NCBI GenBank assembly: GCA_963713625.1
Contig: CAVQMN010000006.1
Location: forward strand, 248,001-312,000
DNA from: Bog-756 sp963713625
Lineage (GTDB): Bacteria > Actinomycetota > Acidimicrobiia > Acidimicrobiales > RAAP-2
Reading direction: 5' to 3'
Length of the DNA: 64,000 nucleotides
Shown here: in pieces, positions 50,741 to 59,313 of the stretch
Position numbering within the stretch: position 1 is the stretch's first letter
Layout: each line of letters opens with the position of its first letter
Translations under genes and position numbers: made by a program
The notes under the pieces: generated by a model
What the model was told of the DNA's origin: nothing
Seen by the model: only the letters and a program-made list of their open reading frames with translations
Database searches by the model: none

Positions 50741-52880
50741 TGCCTGATCCTTCCGATGTCCGGGGAGGGTGAAGCCCCTCCTCCACCGCTCGTGCCGCCA
50801 GCCGTCCGGACCGGGTGGCGGCCTCGACGCATCCGGCGTTGAGCCCGCTGTCGGTCCAGTCGCCGGCCACCGCCAGGTTGGCATAGCCGGTACCACCCGG
50901 CTTCATCCGGAACTGGTCGGTCCCCGGTAGTGACTGGACGTACAGGTCGGATGGGTCGATATTGGCCCGCCAGTACTGGGTCTCGAGGGCTTCGGGGCCC
51001 GGTGCCGTCGCCCCGTGGAGCAACCCCCAGCGAAATCCGTCGGCGTCCACCGCAGCCGGCCACAGGCCCGCCACATCGGTGTCCAGGAAAGCTCGGGCCC
51101 GGGCTCCGACCGCCGCCGAGGCCTGCGCCCCGTCCACGACCCGGGCGGACGGATCCGGCGCGGCCAGCGCGCCACAGAAGTAGGCCAGGGCCCGGGGTGC
51201 CTGCCCGTCCGGCCAATCCTCGACGGGCAGGAGATGGCTCATCGAGGCCCAGGTGTCGAAGGGTTTGGCGAAGCCGCTCACCGTCACCCCGTCGGGCCCC
51301 GGCCAGCCGAGCGCGCCTTCGTCTTCGTCGAGCCAGAGTTGGAGGGACTGGGTGGCCACCGTACCCAGCTTGTCGACCATCGACCGCCAGGCCGGGTGGT
51401 GGTCCACCAGATCGGCACACACGAAACGGACCATCCCGAGGGAGATGCCGAAGACCACGGCGTCGAAGTCGGCTCCCGCCCTGAGGGTGCGCCGGCCCGC
51501 ATCCCGCGGCGGCGACCAGAACGACTCGAGGTCCACGCCGTCGATGATCTCCGGGGCCCGCAGTTGGGCCGGGAGCGGGGCGCTCGGCCAACCCGGCAGA
51601 TCGTGCAACCGGATGAGCGGCTCGTAGGCGGTTTCGCCGTCCGAGACCTCGGCCTGGACGCCCATCTCGATCGACTCGATGGCCCGACGGTCCTCCGTCA
51701 GCCGGAGGGCATCGACCCGGTGGAAGAAGCAGAATTCGACGCCGCGGTTCTTCAGCACCTGGTAGAGCGGGGCGAAGATCACATCGCCCATCCCCGCCTG
51801 CATCCTCCAGAACAAGGAGCCGGAGTAGCCCATGAGCATCTTGGTGGCGAGTTGCAGACCCAGCCCGGCACTGAATCGCGGACGGCCGGGATCGCCCTCC
51901 TCGTAGGCGAAGACCAGGTCGTACATACCCCTGAGGAGCGGGGATTCGAGCGCATCCGGATCGATGCCGTGGTGCCGGAGCCAGGCCCGGTAGTCGAGGT
52001 GGTCGATGGCGCCGAAACCCGCGGGCCGTGACAGCAGACCGTCGGCCACGATTCCCACCAGATTGGCGGTGACCAACTCGATCAGCTGATAGGTGCGGCG
52101 CGAGCGCTGGTCGGCGAGGACCGCCTTCCGGATCTCCCGGCGGAGCGGCTCGACCACCGACGGGATGGTCCGGGCCAGATCCGGCACCAACGGCCTCGAT
52201 CGGGCCAGCTCCACGGCCCGTTGGGCCCAGCTGAGCGGCAGCGCCATCCCGACCAGCGCGGCCCCGCGCACGATCGTCGAGAGTTGGGCCACCGGCGCCA
52301 TCGAACCCCGCTCCGGCGCCGGAGGCACCGGCGAAGCACTGAGCCGAACGGCTCCGGCACGACGGTCGGACGGTCCTGGCAGCGAGGCGAAGAAGTCGAG
52401 GAGGAGCTGGAGGGAGCGCAGCACCAACTCGACGGCGGTGAGCGGCGAAGAGCTGACCGGGTCATCGACCCGGTCGCCGGGGCGTCCCGACGTGGTGCTG
52501 AACGACGCCACCCACGGATCCCAACCCTGGCCCGAGGGGTCCATCACCCCGGCCAGGTTCGACGGCGCCACGGCGTCCTCCCACGACCTGATCGGGCATC
52601 GCGGATCGGAGTGGGACCGGTCGAGCTCCTCGTAGCACCTTCGCATGACGTCGAAGGTGTGGTCGTAGTAGCCGAGGAGCACGTGCAGACCGTGCTCCTC
52701 GATGCGTCCGTGCGCGCCCCGGCTGCTCGCCCCCTTGCCGCCGAGACGCCAGCCGCGCTGGTAGACGGTGATGCGGTCGAGGCGATCGGTCCAGTTTCCC
52801 TCGGACAGCTCGAACGCCGCCACCAACGCCCCCATGCCCCCACCGAGCACGGCGACGGACCGTCGGCCGGAGGGTCCCAC
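50733..52880 (-). CDS. FAD-dependent oxidoreductase, carotenoid-desaturase-like (715 aa)
   Basis: The GTG at 52880 lies directly behind the cyclase stop and has GGAG seven bases upstream. The N-terminus SVAVLGGGMGALVAAFEL is a Rossmann FAD motif (G-x-G-x-x-G/A), followed by GWRLGGKGASSRG and RIEEHGLHVLLGYYDHTFDV. This arrangement is shared with zeta-carotene/phytoene desaturases and HpnE-type enzymes. The C-terminal FAD motif is YANLAVAGDWTDSGLNAGCV. Residues about 130-270 are an extra helical insert, making it some 200 residues longer than typical desaturases (compare COG3349 proteins). It probably oxidises a hydrophobic isoprenoid at the membrane; substrate unknown. Confidence 0.8.
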   Translation of the reverse strand: MGPSGRRSVAVLGGGMGALVAAFELSEGNWTDRLDRITVYQRGWRLGGKGASSRGAHGRIEEHGLHVLLGYYDHTFDVMRRCYEELDRSHSDPRCPIRSWEDAVAPSNLAGVMDPSGQGWDPWVASFSTTSGRPGDRVDDPVSSSPLTAVELVLRSLQLLLDFFASLPGPSDRRAGAVRLSASPVPPAPERGSMAPVAQLSTIVRGAALVGMALPLSWAQRAVELARSRPLVPDLARTIPSVVEPLRREIRKAVLADQRSRRTYQLIELVTANLVGIVADGLLSRPAGFGAIDHLDYRAWLRHHGIDPDALESPLLRGMYDLVFAYEEGDPGRPRFSAGLGLQLATKMLMGYSGSLFWRMQAGMGDVIFAPLYQVLKNRGVEFCFFHRVDALRLTEDRRAIESIEMGVQAEVSDGETAYEPLIRLHDLPGWPSAPLPAQLRAPEIIDGVDLESFWSPPRDAGRRTLRAGADFDAVVFGISLGMVRFVCADLVDHHPAWRSMVDKLGTVATQSLQLWLDEDEGALGWPGPDGVTVSGFAKPFDTWASMSHLLPVEDWPDGQAPRALAYFCGALAAPDPSARVVDGAQASAAVGARARAFLDTDVAGLWPAAVDADGFRWGLLHGATAPGPEALETQYWRANIDPSDLYVQSLPGTDQFRMKPGGTGYANLAVAGDWTDSGLNAGCVEAATRSGRLAARAVEEGLHPPRTSEGSGNG

Positions 52881-52881
52881 T

Positions 52882-55800
52882 TCAGGCTCCGAGGATGGCC
52901 CGCGCCTCGGCCAGCTCGGCGCTGGTCGAACCCGGAGGGTACCGATCGACCACCGAAAGGAGGACTTCCCGCCAGTCCGGTCTCCGCACATCGTCGGGCA
53001 GCCGGGCCAGATCGTTGGCGGCCCGCAGGGCCAGGACCAGCGAGCCCTGGGTCAGGCCGATCTCGACGGCAGCCGTCAGATCGGCCACCACCTCGTCCAT
53101 CCGCTCGGGATGGTGGCGGGCCATGATTTCGGCCCGCAGTCGCAACAGGTCCGGCTGGTGGACCCATTCGCCCGATTTCTGAACGCCGAGGAGGGCGTCA
53201 CCCACCCGTTCGGAGGCGGCATCCAGGTTCCCCCCGTAGGAGTGGCTTCGGGCCACGATGCCGAGGAACGCCGGGCGGAAGGCACCGTGCCCGATGAGGT
53301 CCATCCCCGCCCCGCACTGCTCGAGCTCGGCTGCGTCCCCTGGGAGATCCGGCTCGGGTATCAAGACGTACTGCCGCCCGATGACCGAGAAGTAGTCGAA
53401 CCGGCACTGCTCGGCGATGTCCAGCGTTCGCCGGCCGAACTCGCGGGCCCCGGCGGCATCGCCGGTGATCATCCTCAGCCAGGCCAGATAGGTGAGGATG
53501 AAGGCTGAGCTGAACGGACCGAAGGGGAAGCCGAGCTGCTCGGCCGCGGCGAGCGCCCTCAGCTCCCACTCCTGGCTCTCCGTCGTGTTCCCCTGGAGGC
53601 CGAGCACGCAGGCCAGGGCCACGGCCGTCACCGGCACGGGATCGTGCGGAAGTGGCCAGAACGGCGATGCGGAGGCGTCGGCGGACCGGGCCTGGTAGCC
53701 GGCCCAGGCCTCTTCGAGCCAACCTTGGGCCTCTTCGAGCCTCCCCTGGTAGAAGGCGTTGTAGCCCAGGCAGGACTTGATCTCGGGCGTGAACCAGGCC
53801 GTCTCGGGGGCATCGAGCAGGTTGGTCAGGGGCTCGAGCACGGTGGCGGCGGCGTCGACCTCCCCCCGCACCAGCATGTAACTCCAGATCCCGACCTGTG
53901 CCGGCATGATCTCGGCCCGGTCGGTGAGGCGACGACAGATGCCGTCGGCGAGTCGGAAGTCCTCGAAGACGTCCGGGTAGCCGTAGCCGAACAGCGAGCT
54001 GACGCTGATCGTCCGCAGCATCCGCACCATCAGCTCGGTCAGATCCCGCTCGTCGCCCTCGGGGAGGGTCGCCAACAGCTCAAGGGTCCGATCGAGCAGC
54101 CTGCGCGCCTCGGAGTGACTGGCCGCCGCCTGCGCGGCCTGGGCTGCGGCGATATGGGCCGGGATGGCCTGGGCCGTGTCGCCGGCCAGATCGTGGTGCT
54201 GGGCCACGACGGCCAGGTCCCCGGGCGAGTTGGCCACGGCCTGCAGGAGCTCGGCGATCCGGTTGTGCGTGGAGCGACGGGACTCGAGGACCTGGGTTTC
54301 ATAGGCGGCATCCCGCATGAGGACGTGCCGGAACCGGTAGACGGCACGGCGGGCGTCCCCCACAGGCTCGATGATGTCCGCCCCCTCGAGCTGGGCCAGC
54401 GCCCCGGTGACCGGGGCTCCGGCGAGCTGGGCCAGCTGGCTCGTATCGAATACCGCGCCGAGGGTGGCGGCCAACTGGGCCACCCGGAGGTCGAGTCCGG
54501 GAGCCCGCAGGCGGGCCGTGAGCAGTTCGTGGAGTCGCGGGGGCAGTACCTCGCCAGGAGTGGCGGCCACCGCGCTCCGGGCCAGCTCCTGCAGGAAGAG
54601 CGGCACGCCGGCTCCACGCTCGGTGATCAACCGGTACTGGGCGGGCTCGAGATCGGCGTCGGCGGCCACCGCGGCCACCAGTGTGGCCGCCTCCTCCTCG
54701 GCCAGCGGACCGAGCTCGATGTCCAACGACTGCGCCGGCCACTCCCCCTTCGTCGGCTGACGACTGGTGACGAGCACCATCACCCCGGGCGCAGCTTCCT
54801 CGATCATCATGCCCAGGAGGTCGACGGTGGTCGGGTCCGCCCAGTGAAGGTCCTCGACGAGTAACAGGCTGGGCGTCGCCCGGGCGAAATGGGCCAGCCA
54901 GTCCACCAGCGCCTTGAGCGTCTCCGCCCGGAGCGCGGGTGCATCCAGCTCGGGCGGCGACCACCGCTCGTCGACGTCCAGTGCCAGCAGCGGGGCCAGC
55001 AGAGGGACGACCTCGATCGGGTCGAGGCCGGCGGCTTCGAGCTGGCCGGTCACCTCGGCGAGCCGTTCGTCGGCCGGCTGTCCGGGATAGAGGCCGACCA
55101 GCTGCTCGATCATCCTCCCGATCGGCCACAAGGCCACATTGGTGTGATACGGCGAGCAGCTCGCTTCCATGACCACATGGCCCTCGGCACGGACCCGTTC
55201 CTCGAGGTCTGCAGCCAGACGCGACTTCCCGATGCCCGCCGGCCCGCGCACCGTGGCCACGACCCGCCGGGGAGGCCGCCCGTGGGTGGCTGCCTCGAGC
55301 AGGTCGTCCCACATGCGCTGGAGCTCGCGGCTCTGCTCGACCCGGCCCACCAGCGGCACCGATGATCCATGCCCGGGGTCGGCGCGGGACCCCGTGTGTC
55401 TCGGTCGGACGACGTGGAACACCTCGACAGGGCTCGAGAACCCGGTCAGGGACCGCAGCCCGAGCGACACCACGTCGAAGTGGGCCTCCACCAGATGCTT
55501 CGTGGCGCTACTGATCACCACCGTTCCGGGCTCCGCCTCCGATTGGAGACGGGCGGTCAGATTGGCGGCCGCACCGACGAGGTCGGAGGCGTCGACGACA
55601 CCGGAGGCGAGTCCGGTAACCACCATGGTGCCGGAGTGGACCCCCACCCGGATCTCCGTCTCGATGCCGTAGCGGCGGCGCAGCTCGGTGCGCCCGTCGG
55701 CCATCCGCTCGACCAGCCCCAGGCCGGCCATGACCGCCCGGCGGGCGTCGTCCTCGTGGACGTTGGGATATCCGAAGCAGGCCACGACCCCGTCACCCTG

Positions 55801-56172
55801 GAACTGGAGAATCCGTCCGTCCAGCTCCTGGACGGCCTCGGTCGCCGCCTCCCGATAGAGGTTGAACACGCTGCGGACGATCTCCGGCTCCGATTTCTCG
55901 GCCATGGTGGTGGACCGCACGATGTCGGAGAAGATCAGACTGACAAATGCCCGCTGTCCTTCGGGGAGGGGCTGCTCGGCCCGGGCCCGCTCCAGCAGGG
56001 CTCTGGCGTGCTGGTTGTCCGGGTCCACGGCCAGGACGTCCTCGCCCATCTCGGTGACCCGGTCCCATGCGCCACCGGCCGCGGCCGCATCCATCCCGGC
56101 CAGAAGTCGGGTGAGCAGCAGGGCCAGGCGGTCCTCCGCCGTGCCCCCTTCCGGTACGTGACCGCCCTCCAC
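52882..56172 (-). CDS. Class III nucleotide cyclase - AAA ATPase - TPR protein
   Basis: The 1,096-residue protein has three parts. Residues 75-255 are a class III cyclase domain with the metal Asp residues in LIFSDIVRSTTM (83) and ILQFQGDGVVACFGYP (127), and the transition-state Asn/Arg in GAAANLTARLQ. Residues 275-560 are an ATPase with Walker A VRGPAGIGKSRLA and the Walker B region LLLVEDLHWADP. The rest is helical TPR repeats. The substrate Lys usual in K-x-x-G-D is Gln here (LQFQGDG), as in many proteins of this class, so cyclase activity or base specificity is uncertain. The next gene starts two bases after its stop. Confidence 0.88.
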   Translation of the reverse strand: MEGGHVPEGGTAEDRLALLLTRLLAGMDAAAAGGAWDRVTEMGEDVLAVDPDNQHARALLERARAEQPLPEGQRAFVSLIFSDIVRSTTMAEKSEPEIVRSVFNLYREAATEAVQELDGRILQFQGDGVVACFGYPNVHEDDARRAVMAGLGLVERMADGRTELRRRYGIETEIRVGVHSGTMVVTGLASGVVDASDLVGAAANLTARLQSEAEPGTVVISSATKHLVEAHFDVVSLGLRSLTGFSSPVEVFHVVRPRHTGSRADPGHGSSVPLVGRVEQSRELQRMWDDLLEAATHGRPPRRVVATVRGPAGIGKSRLAADLEERVRAEGHVVMEASCSPYHTNVALWPIGRMIEQLVGLYPGQPADERLAEVTGQLEAAGLDPIEVVPLLAPLLALDVDERWSPPELDAPALRAETLKALVDWLAHFARATPSLLLVEDLHWADPTTVDLLGMMIEEAAPGVMVLVTSRQPTKGEWPAQSLDIELGPLAEEEAATLVAAVAADADLEPAQYRLITERGAGVPLFLQELARSAVAATPGEVLPPRLHELLTARLRAPGLDLRVAQLAATLGAVFDTSQLAQLAGAPVTGALAQLEGADIIEPVGDARRAVYRFRHVLMRDAAYETQVLESRRSTHNRIAELLQAVANSPGDLAVVAQHHDLAGDTAQAIPAHIAAAQAAQAAASHSEARRLLDRTLELLATLPEGDERDLTELMVRMLRTISVSSLFGYGYPDVFEDFRLADGICRRLTDRAEIMPAQVGIWSYMLVRGEVDAAATVLEPLTNLLDAPETAWFTPEIKSCLGYNAFYQGRLEEAQGWLEEAWAGYQARSADASASPFWPLPHDPVPVTAVALACVLGLQGNTTESQEWELRALAAAEQLGFPFGPFSSAFILTYLAWLRMITGDAAGAREFGRRTLDIAEQCRFDYFSVIGRQYVLIPEPDLPGDAAELEQCGAGMDLIGHGAFRPAFLGIVARSHSYGGNLDAASERVGDALLGVQKSGEWVHQPDLLRLRAEIMARHHPERMDEVVADLTAAVEIGLTQGSLVLALRAANDLARLPDDVRRPDWREVLLSVVDRYPPGSTSAELAEARAILGA

Positions 56173-56182
56173 TGGACTCGTC

Positions 56183-57364
56183 TTACTCGTCCGGCCGTGC
56201 TTTGCTGACGTAGAACAGCGCCGGGACCCGGTCCATCCCCGACGTCCCGATGATCAACTCACCTTCATAGAGGCCGCAGGGGACGGTGGTGGTGTCCACC
56301 TGCACGGTCACGTGTTCGGGACTGTCGCCGGCTTCCACGGTGGAGGGGGTGACGGTGATGTCGGATGCCTTGATGGTGCTCGCCCGGACCCCGACGCGAC
56401 GGAGATCGGTGATGGCCACCGCGCTGGGGGTCGTCTGGGGAGGGACGAGCAGGCTGGTGTGGCCGACGGTGCGCCGGTCGGTGGCCACCGAGGCGTCACC
56501 GCCCGCGGTCGGCTCCACCTCCGCGTCGGCCCAGTTCGCGGTGGCATCCATGCCCGCCTGCCAGGCCCGGGACCAGTCACGGGCCAGTCGGAGGAACAGC
56601 CGGCTGCTGTCGTGGGCCGCGTCGGTCTGCCCGTACTTTCCGGACCACAGACGGGTCCCCACATCGGAGGCGTATTCGCCGTAGAACTGCGCCATGTCGG
56701 TCACCGTGCTGACCCACTGCTCGGCGAAGCCCCCGGTGAAGGCGGCCGCGCCGGCGGGGTCGGGATCCGACAGGGACGGGTCGGCATCGCCCACCGAGCC
56801 CGGTCTCGGATCGACAGATCCCCCGGCCGCCAAGGTGGCGGCCACCGAGGTGGCATGGCGCACCCATCTCCCCCATTCGGGACAGACGGTGGTGGCCAGG
56901 GCATTGAGGAGGGTATCGGTGAACCCGACGATCTTGAGCGCCTTCACCTGCCGCCGGCCGGCCACATCGAGCGCCATGAGATAGCCGCGGTCCACCTGCA
57001 GCATGTCGCCCACACTGTGGTCCAGGTCGTAGCTCATCGCCGCCCACTTCTGCGTGGACTTGATATCGCAGTGGAGCACCGTGTTTAGCTCCCGACCACC
57101 CAGCTGGACGACCTCGAGATACTTGGCGTGCGACTGCACCTCACCCGGAAGCGATGGCACGTCGACGACGCGCCCGGTCGGCCTCATCTCTTTGAACATG
57201 GACCCGCCCCACGTCGGCCAGTTCTCGGGTTTCAACCACTCGCTCAGGTCGGCCAGGGACTCCTCGGTCTCGAACTCCGTGAATATCCAGACCGCGGGCT
57301 TGCCTTCCACGATGACATCCGCCGTGATGCACATGTCCTGGGACTGCCCGCCCGCCGCATCCAT
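56183..57364 (-). CDS. Unrecognised protein with helical and Ig-like C-terminal parts (393 aa)
   Basis: ATG 57364 has GAGGGG at good distance; a GTG at 57394 would add ten residues. The first 170 residues are an alpha/beta part (MCITADVIVEGKPAVWIFTE, then WAAMSYDLDHSVGDMLQVDR). A helical part follows (GFAEQWVSTVTDMAQFYGEY, then SSRLFLRLARDWSRAWQAGM), and an Ig-like domain (SDITVTPSTVEAGDSPEHVT, then PCGLYEGELIIGTSGMDRVP). The helical-plus-Ig ending matches the layout of the 231-residue protein at 50045. No signal peptide or catalytic motif is seen. It ends 11 bases before the cyclase gene, so both are one transcript. Confidence 0.65.
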   Translation of the reverse strand: MDAAGGQSQDMCITADVIVEGKPAVWIFTEFETEESLADLSEWLKPENWPTWGGSMFKEMRPTGRVVDVPSLPGEVQSHAKYLEVVQLGGRELNTVLHCDIKSTQKWAAMSYDLDHSVGDMLQVDRGYLMALDVAGRRQVKALKIVGFTDTLLNALATTVCPEWGRWVRHATSVAATLAAGGSVDPRPGSVGDADPSLSDPDPAGAAAFTGGFAEQWVSTVTDMAQFYGEYASDVGTRLWSGKYGQTDAAHDSSRLFLRLARDWSRAWQAGMDATANWADAEVEPTAGGDASVATDRRTVGHTSLLVPPQTTPSAVAITDLRRVGVRASTIKASDITVTPSTVEAGDSPEHVTVQVDTTTVPCGLYEGELIIGTSGMDRVPALFYVSKARPDE

Positions 57365-57536
57365 CCCGCATCCCCTCTGTCCGTCGTGACTCACCTGTCC
57401 TTCGTCACGTTAGCCCAGGTCAACTCCGGGTTCTAGTAGAGGACCCGGACGGGATGCGGCCCGCCGCGGACACCCGTGCGCCGGGATCCACCCCGAAGGG
57501 CCACGGCGCCCGAGGCAAGAGCCGGCCCGACCCCGA

Positions 57537-58064
57537 TCAGGACGCGCAACGCGGCAGGGAACCGACCTCGAGGTCCTCGACGGGATCGACGCCATCCCCG
57601 CTGACGACGTCGAAGGAACCCGAGGGCGAGGCTCCTTCCATGAGGTCGTTCGTCCGGACGAGACGCCCACCCATCTCGGCCAGCATTTTGCGCCCGACCG
57701 TCGGCGCCGCCTCATGGAGCGAGTTGAACTCGGCTCGGGAGAAGACGAGCAACGTCATGTCCGTCTCGGCCCTGACCGTTGCCGTCCGGTAGCCGTTCTC
57801 GAGCAGGGCGAGCTCACCGAAGAAGGTGCCGGCCTCCAGGTCGGCCAGCCAGAGACCGTGCCGGGAGACCGTCGCTCTACCCTCGACGATGATGAAGAAC
57901 TCCTTGCCGGGCCTGCCCTCTTCGACCAGGAGCTTCCCGCTCGGCACCTCCACCTTGGTGGCCAGTGACCCGATGCGGTGCAACTCCGCCCTGGTGCAGT
58001 TCGAGAAGAGAACCAGTCCCTGCGTCGGCGAGGGTCGCTCGGTGGTGCGTGATTGGTATGCCAT
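57537..58064 (-). CDS. Free-standing cyclic-nucleotide-binding domain protein (175 aa)
   Basis: AGGAG lies ten bases before the ATG at 58064. Residues about 20-135 are a complete CNB beta-roll: LFSNCTRAELHRIGSLATKV, then VPSGKLLVEEGRPGKEFFII. The phosphate-binding cassette GTFFGELALLENGYRTATVR has the G-E-x-A-L-L-x(4-6)-R-x-A/T-x-x signature, with the key Glu and Arg. No DNA-binding domain follows; the C-terminus is a short acidic tail. It should bind cAMP or cGMP and act as an adaptor. It lies just upstream of the unrecognised protein and the cyclase. Confidence 0.88.
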   Translation of the reverse strand: MAYQSRTTERPSPTQGLVLFSNCTRAELHRIGSLATKVEVPSGKLLVEEGRPGKEFFIIVEGRATVSRHGLWLADLEAGTFFGELALLENGYRTATVRAETDMTLLVFSRAEFNSLHEAAPTVGRKMLAEMGGRLVRTNDLMEGASPSGSFDVVSGDGVDPVEDLEVGSLPRCAS

Positions 58065-58484
58065 CTGGATCCAACTCCTGTCGTCAGCTCGAGCAAGGAA
58101 CAACCTCAGCGGATGTCGTTCCTCCGTCTCCGTTCACCCGGTGATCGCCTGCCCGCTCGGTGATCGCCCGTGCTCCCAGTGTGAGCTTTTCTGGCGCGCC
58201 TGTCTGTCACCGATGCGACAGGACGGTCCATGGGGCCCGGTCGGCGATCCCGGGGCGACTCCGGGGAGAAGAAACCGAAGTTTCTCGGCCAATTGTCTCC
58301 GAGGGGACAGTCTTGTCGGCGAGGAGGGCGCAAGATCGGAGAAGCGGAACCCGGCTCGACAGGACGTGGGCCAGGCTCAGGGCGAGGAGGCGGATCCTGA
58401 CTCTGAGCCTGGCCCCGTCGGCCGCACCCCAGGGTGCATGCAGGCCACGGTGAGGACGGGGGCCGTGTGGCCGGGCGACACCGC
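58065..58484. other. Intergenic region upstream of the CNB protein gene
   Basis: About 420 bases should hold the promoter for the minus-strand CNB-cyclase-isoprenoid run. A short inverted repeat, GAAACCGAAGTTTC, lies near 58275. I see no perfect TGTGA-N6-TCACA Crp site and no gene. Confidence 0.45.
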
Positions 58485-59156
58485 TCAGAGGTTGACGACG
58501 ACGGTGAGGGCATCACGATCGAGCACCCGGAGGCGTCTCGACTCCATACTGATCCACCCGAGTTTCTCGAACTCCCGCAGGCACCCGTTGACCCGTTGCC
58601 GGCTGGCACCGATGCTGGCCGCCACTTCGGACTGGGTCAGACCCGGCCGCCCGGTCGGTGGCTCCTCGGACGCCCGCAGCAGCAGGAACCTGGCCACTCG
58701 CTGCTTCAGGTCCAAAAAGACCAGTTCCGTTGCTACGCCGGTGATCCGGCGCACCATCTCCGACAGGCGCTGCAAAAGGGCCAGGGCGAGATTGGGTCGC
58801 TGGCGGATCAGATCGACGAGGACCGATCCGGGCAACGAGAGCACCACGCTCGCCTCGGTCGCCTGCACCGTGGCCGAGCGGGGCCCGCCCGACAGGACGC
58901 CGACCTCACCGATGGTCTCCCCCGGTGCCACCGTATTCACGATGAACTCTCCACCGTCCTTCGAGTACAGCAGGACCTTCATGTGCCCGGCCATGAGGAC
59001 GACGACGGAGTCGGACACGTCCCCTTCGGTGAAGAGTATCTGCCCTTTGTCGATGGTCCTGCGGCGGCTCCGTTCAGCCAGATAGTGCCGATCGGCGGCG
59101 TCCAACACGCCGAGGACCGGGGCGATGGCGAAGGGATCGTCTTCGAGACCGGTCAA
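58485..59156 (-). CDS. Crp/Fnr family transcriptional regulator
   Basis: The 223-residue protein has an N-terminal CNB domain (ILFTEGDVSDSVVVLMAGHM, then the cassette GETIGEVGVLSGGPRSATVQ with the key Glu and Arg). A long dimerisation helix follows (LALALLQRLSEMVRRITGVA), then a winged helix (LTQSEVAASIGASRQRVNGC with the recognition helix). Both cassette residues needed for cAMP are present, so it is probably cAMP-responsive like mycobacterial CRP. It is upstream of the CNB-cyclase run on the same strand and may regulate it; direct proof is lacking. Confidence 0.9.
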   Translation of the reverse strand: MTGLEDDPFAIAPVLGVLDAADRHYLAERSRRRTIDKGQILFTEGDVSDSVVVLMAGHMKVLLYSKDGGEFIVNTVAPGETIGEVGVLSGGPRSATVQATEASVVLSLPGSVLVDLIRQRPNLALALLQRLSEMVRRITGVATELVFLDLKQRVARFLLLRASEEPPTGRPGLTQSEVAASIGASRQRVNGCLREFEKLGWISMESRRLRVLDRDALTVVVNL

Positions 59157-59313
59157 CGCCGTCTCCTCGAGCGGTAGTCAGGTCCTGGTGGTCCGACGAA
59201 CCGGGGCCGCCCTCCACCCCGGGACATCGGTTCCGGATCGGCCCGGGTCCGGCCAAGGTGACGACGGGGCGGACGCGGAGCTTGCGGCCGGAGACGTCGT
59301 GGGACCGGAGCAC

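Noticed and set aside
49011..58064. Encapsulin family 2B locus
   Set aside because: CNB and prenyl-synthase genes are present, but there is no shell protein; the CNB protein has only the nucleotide-binding domain.
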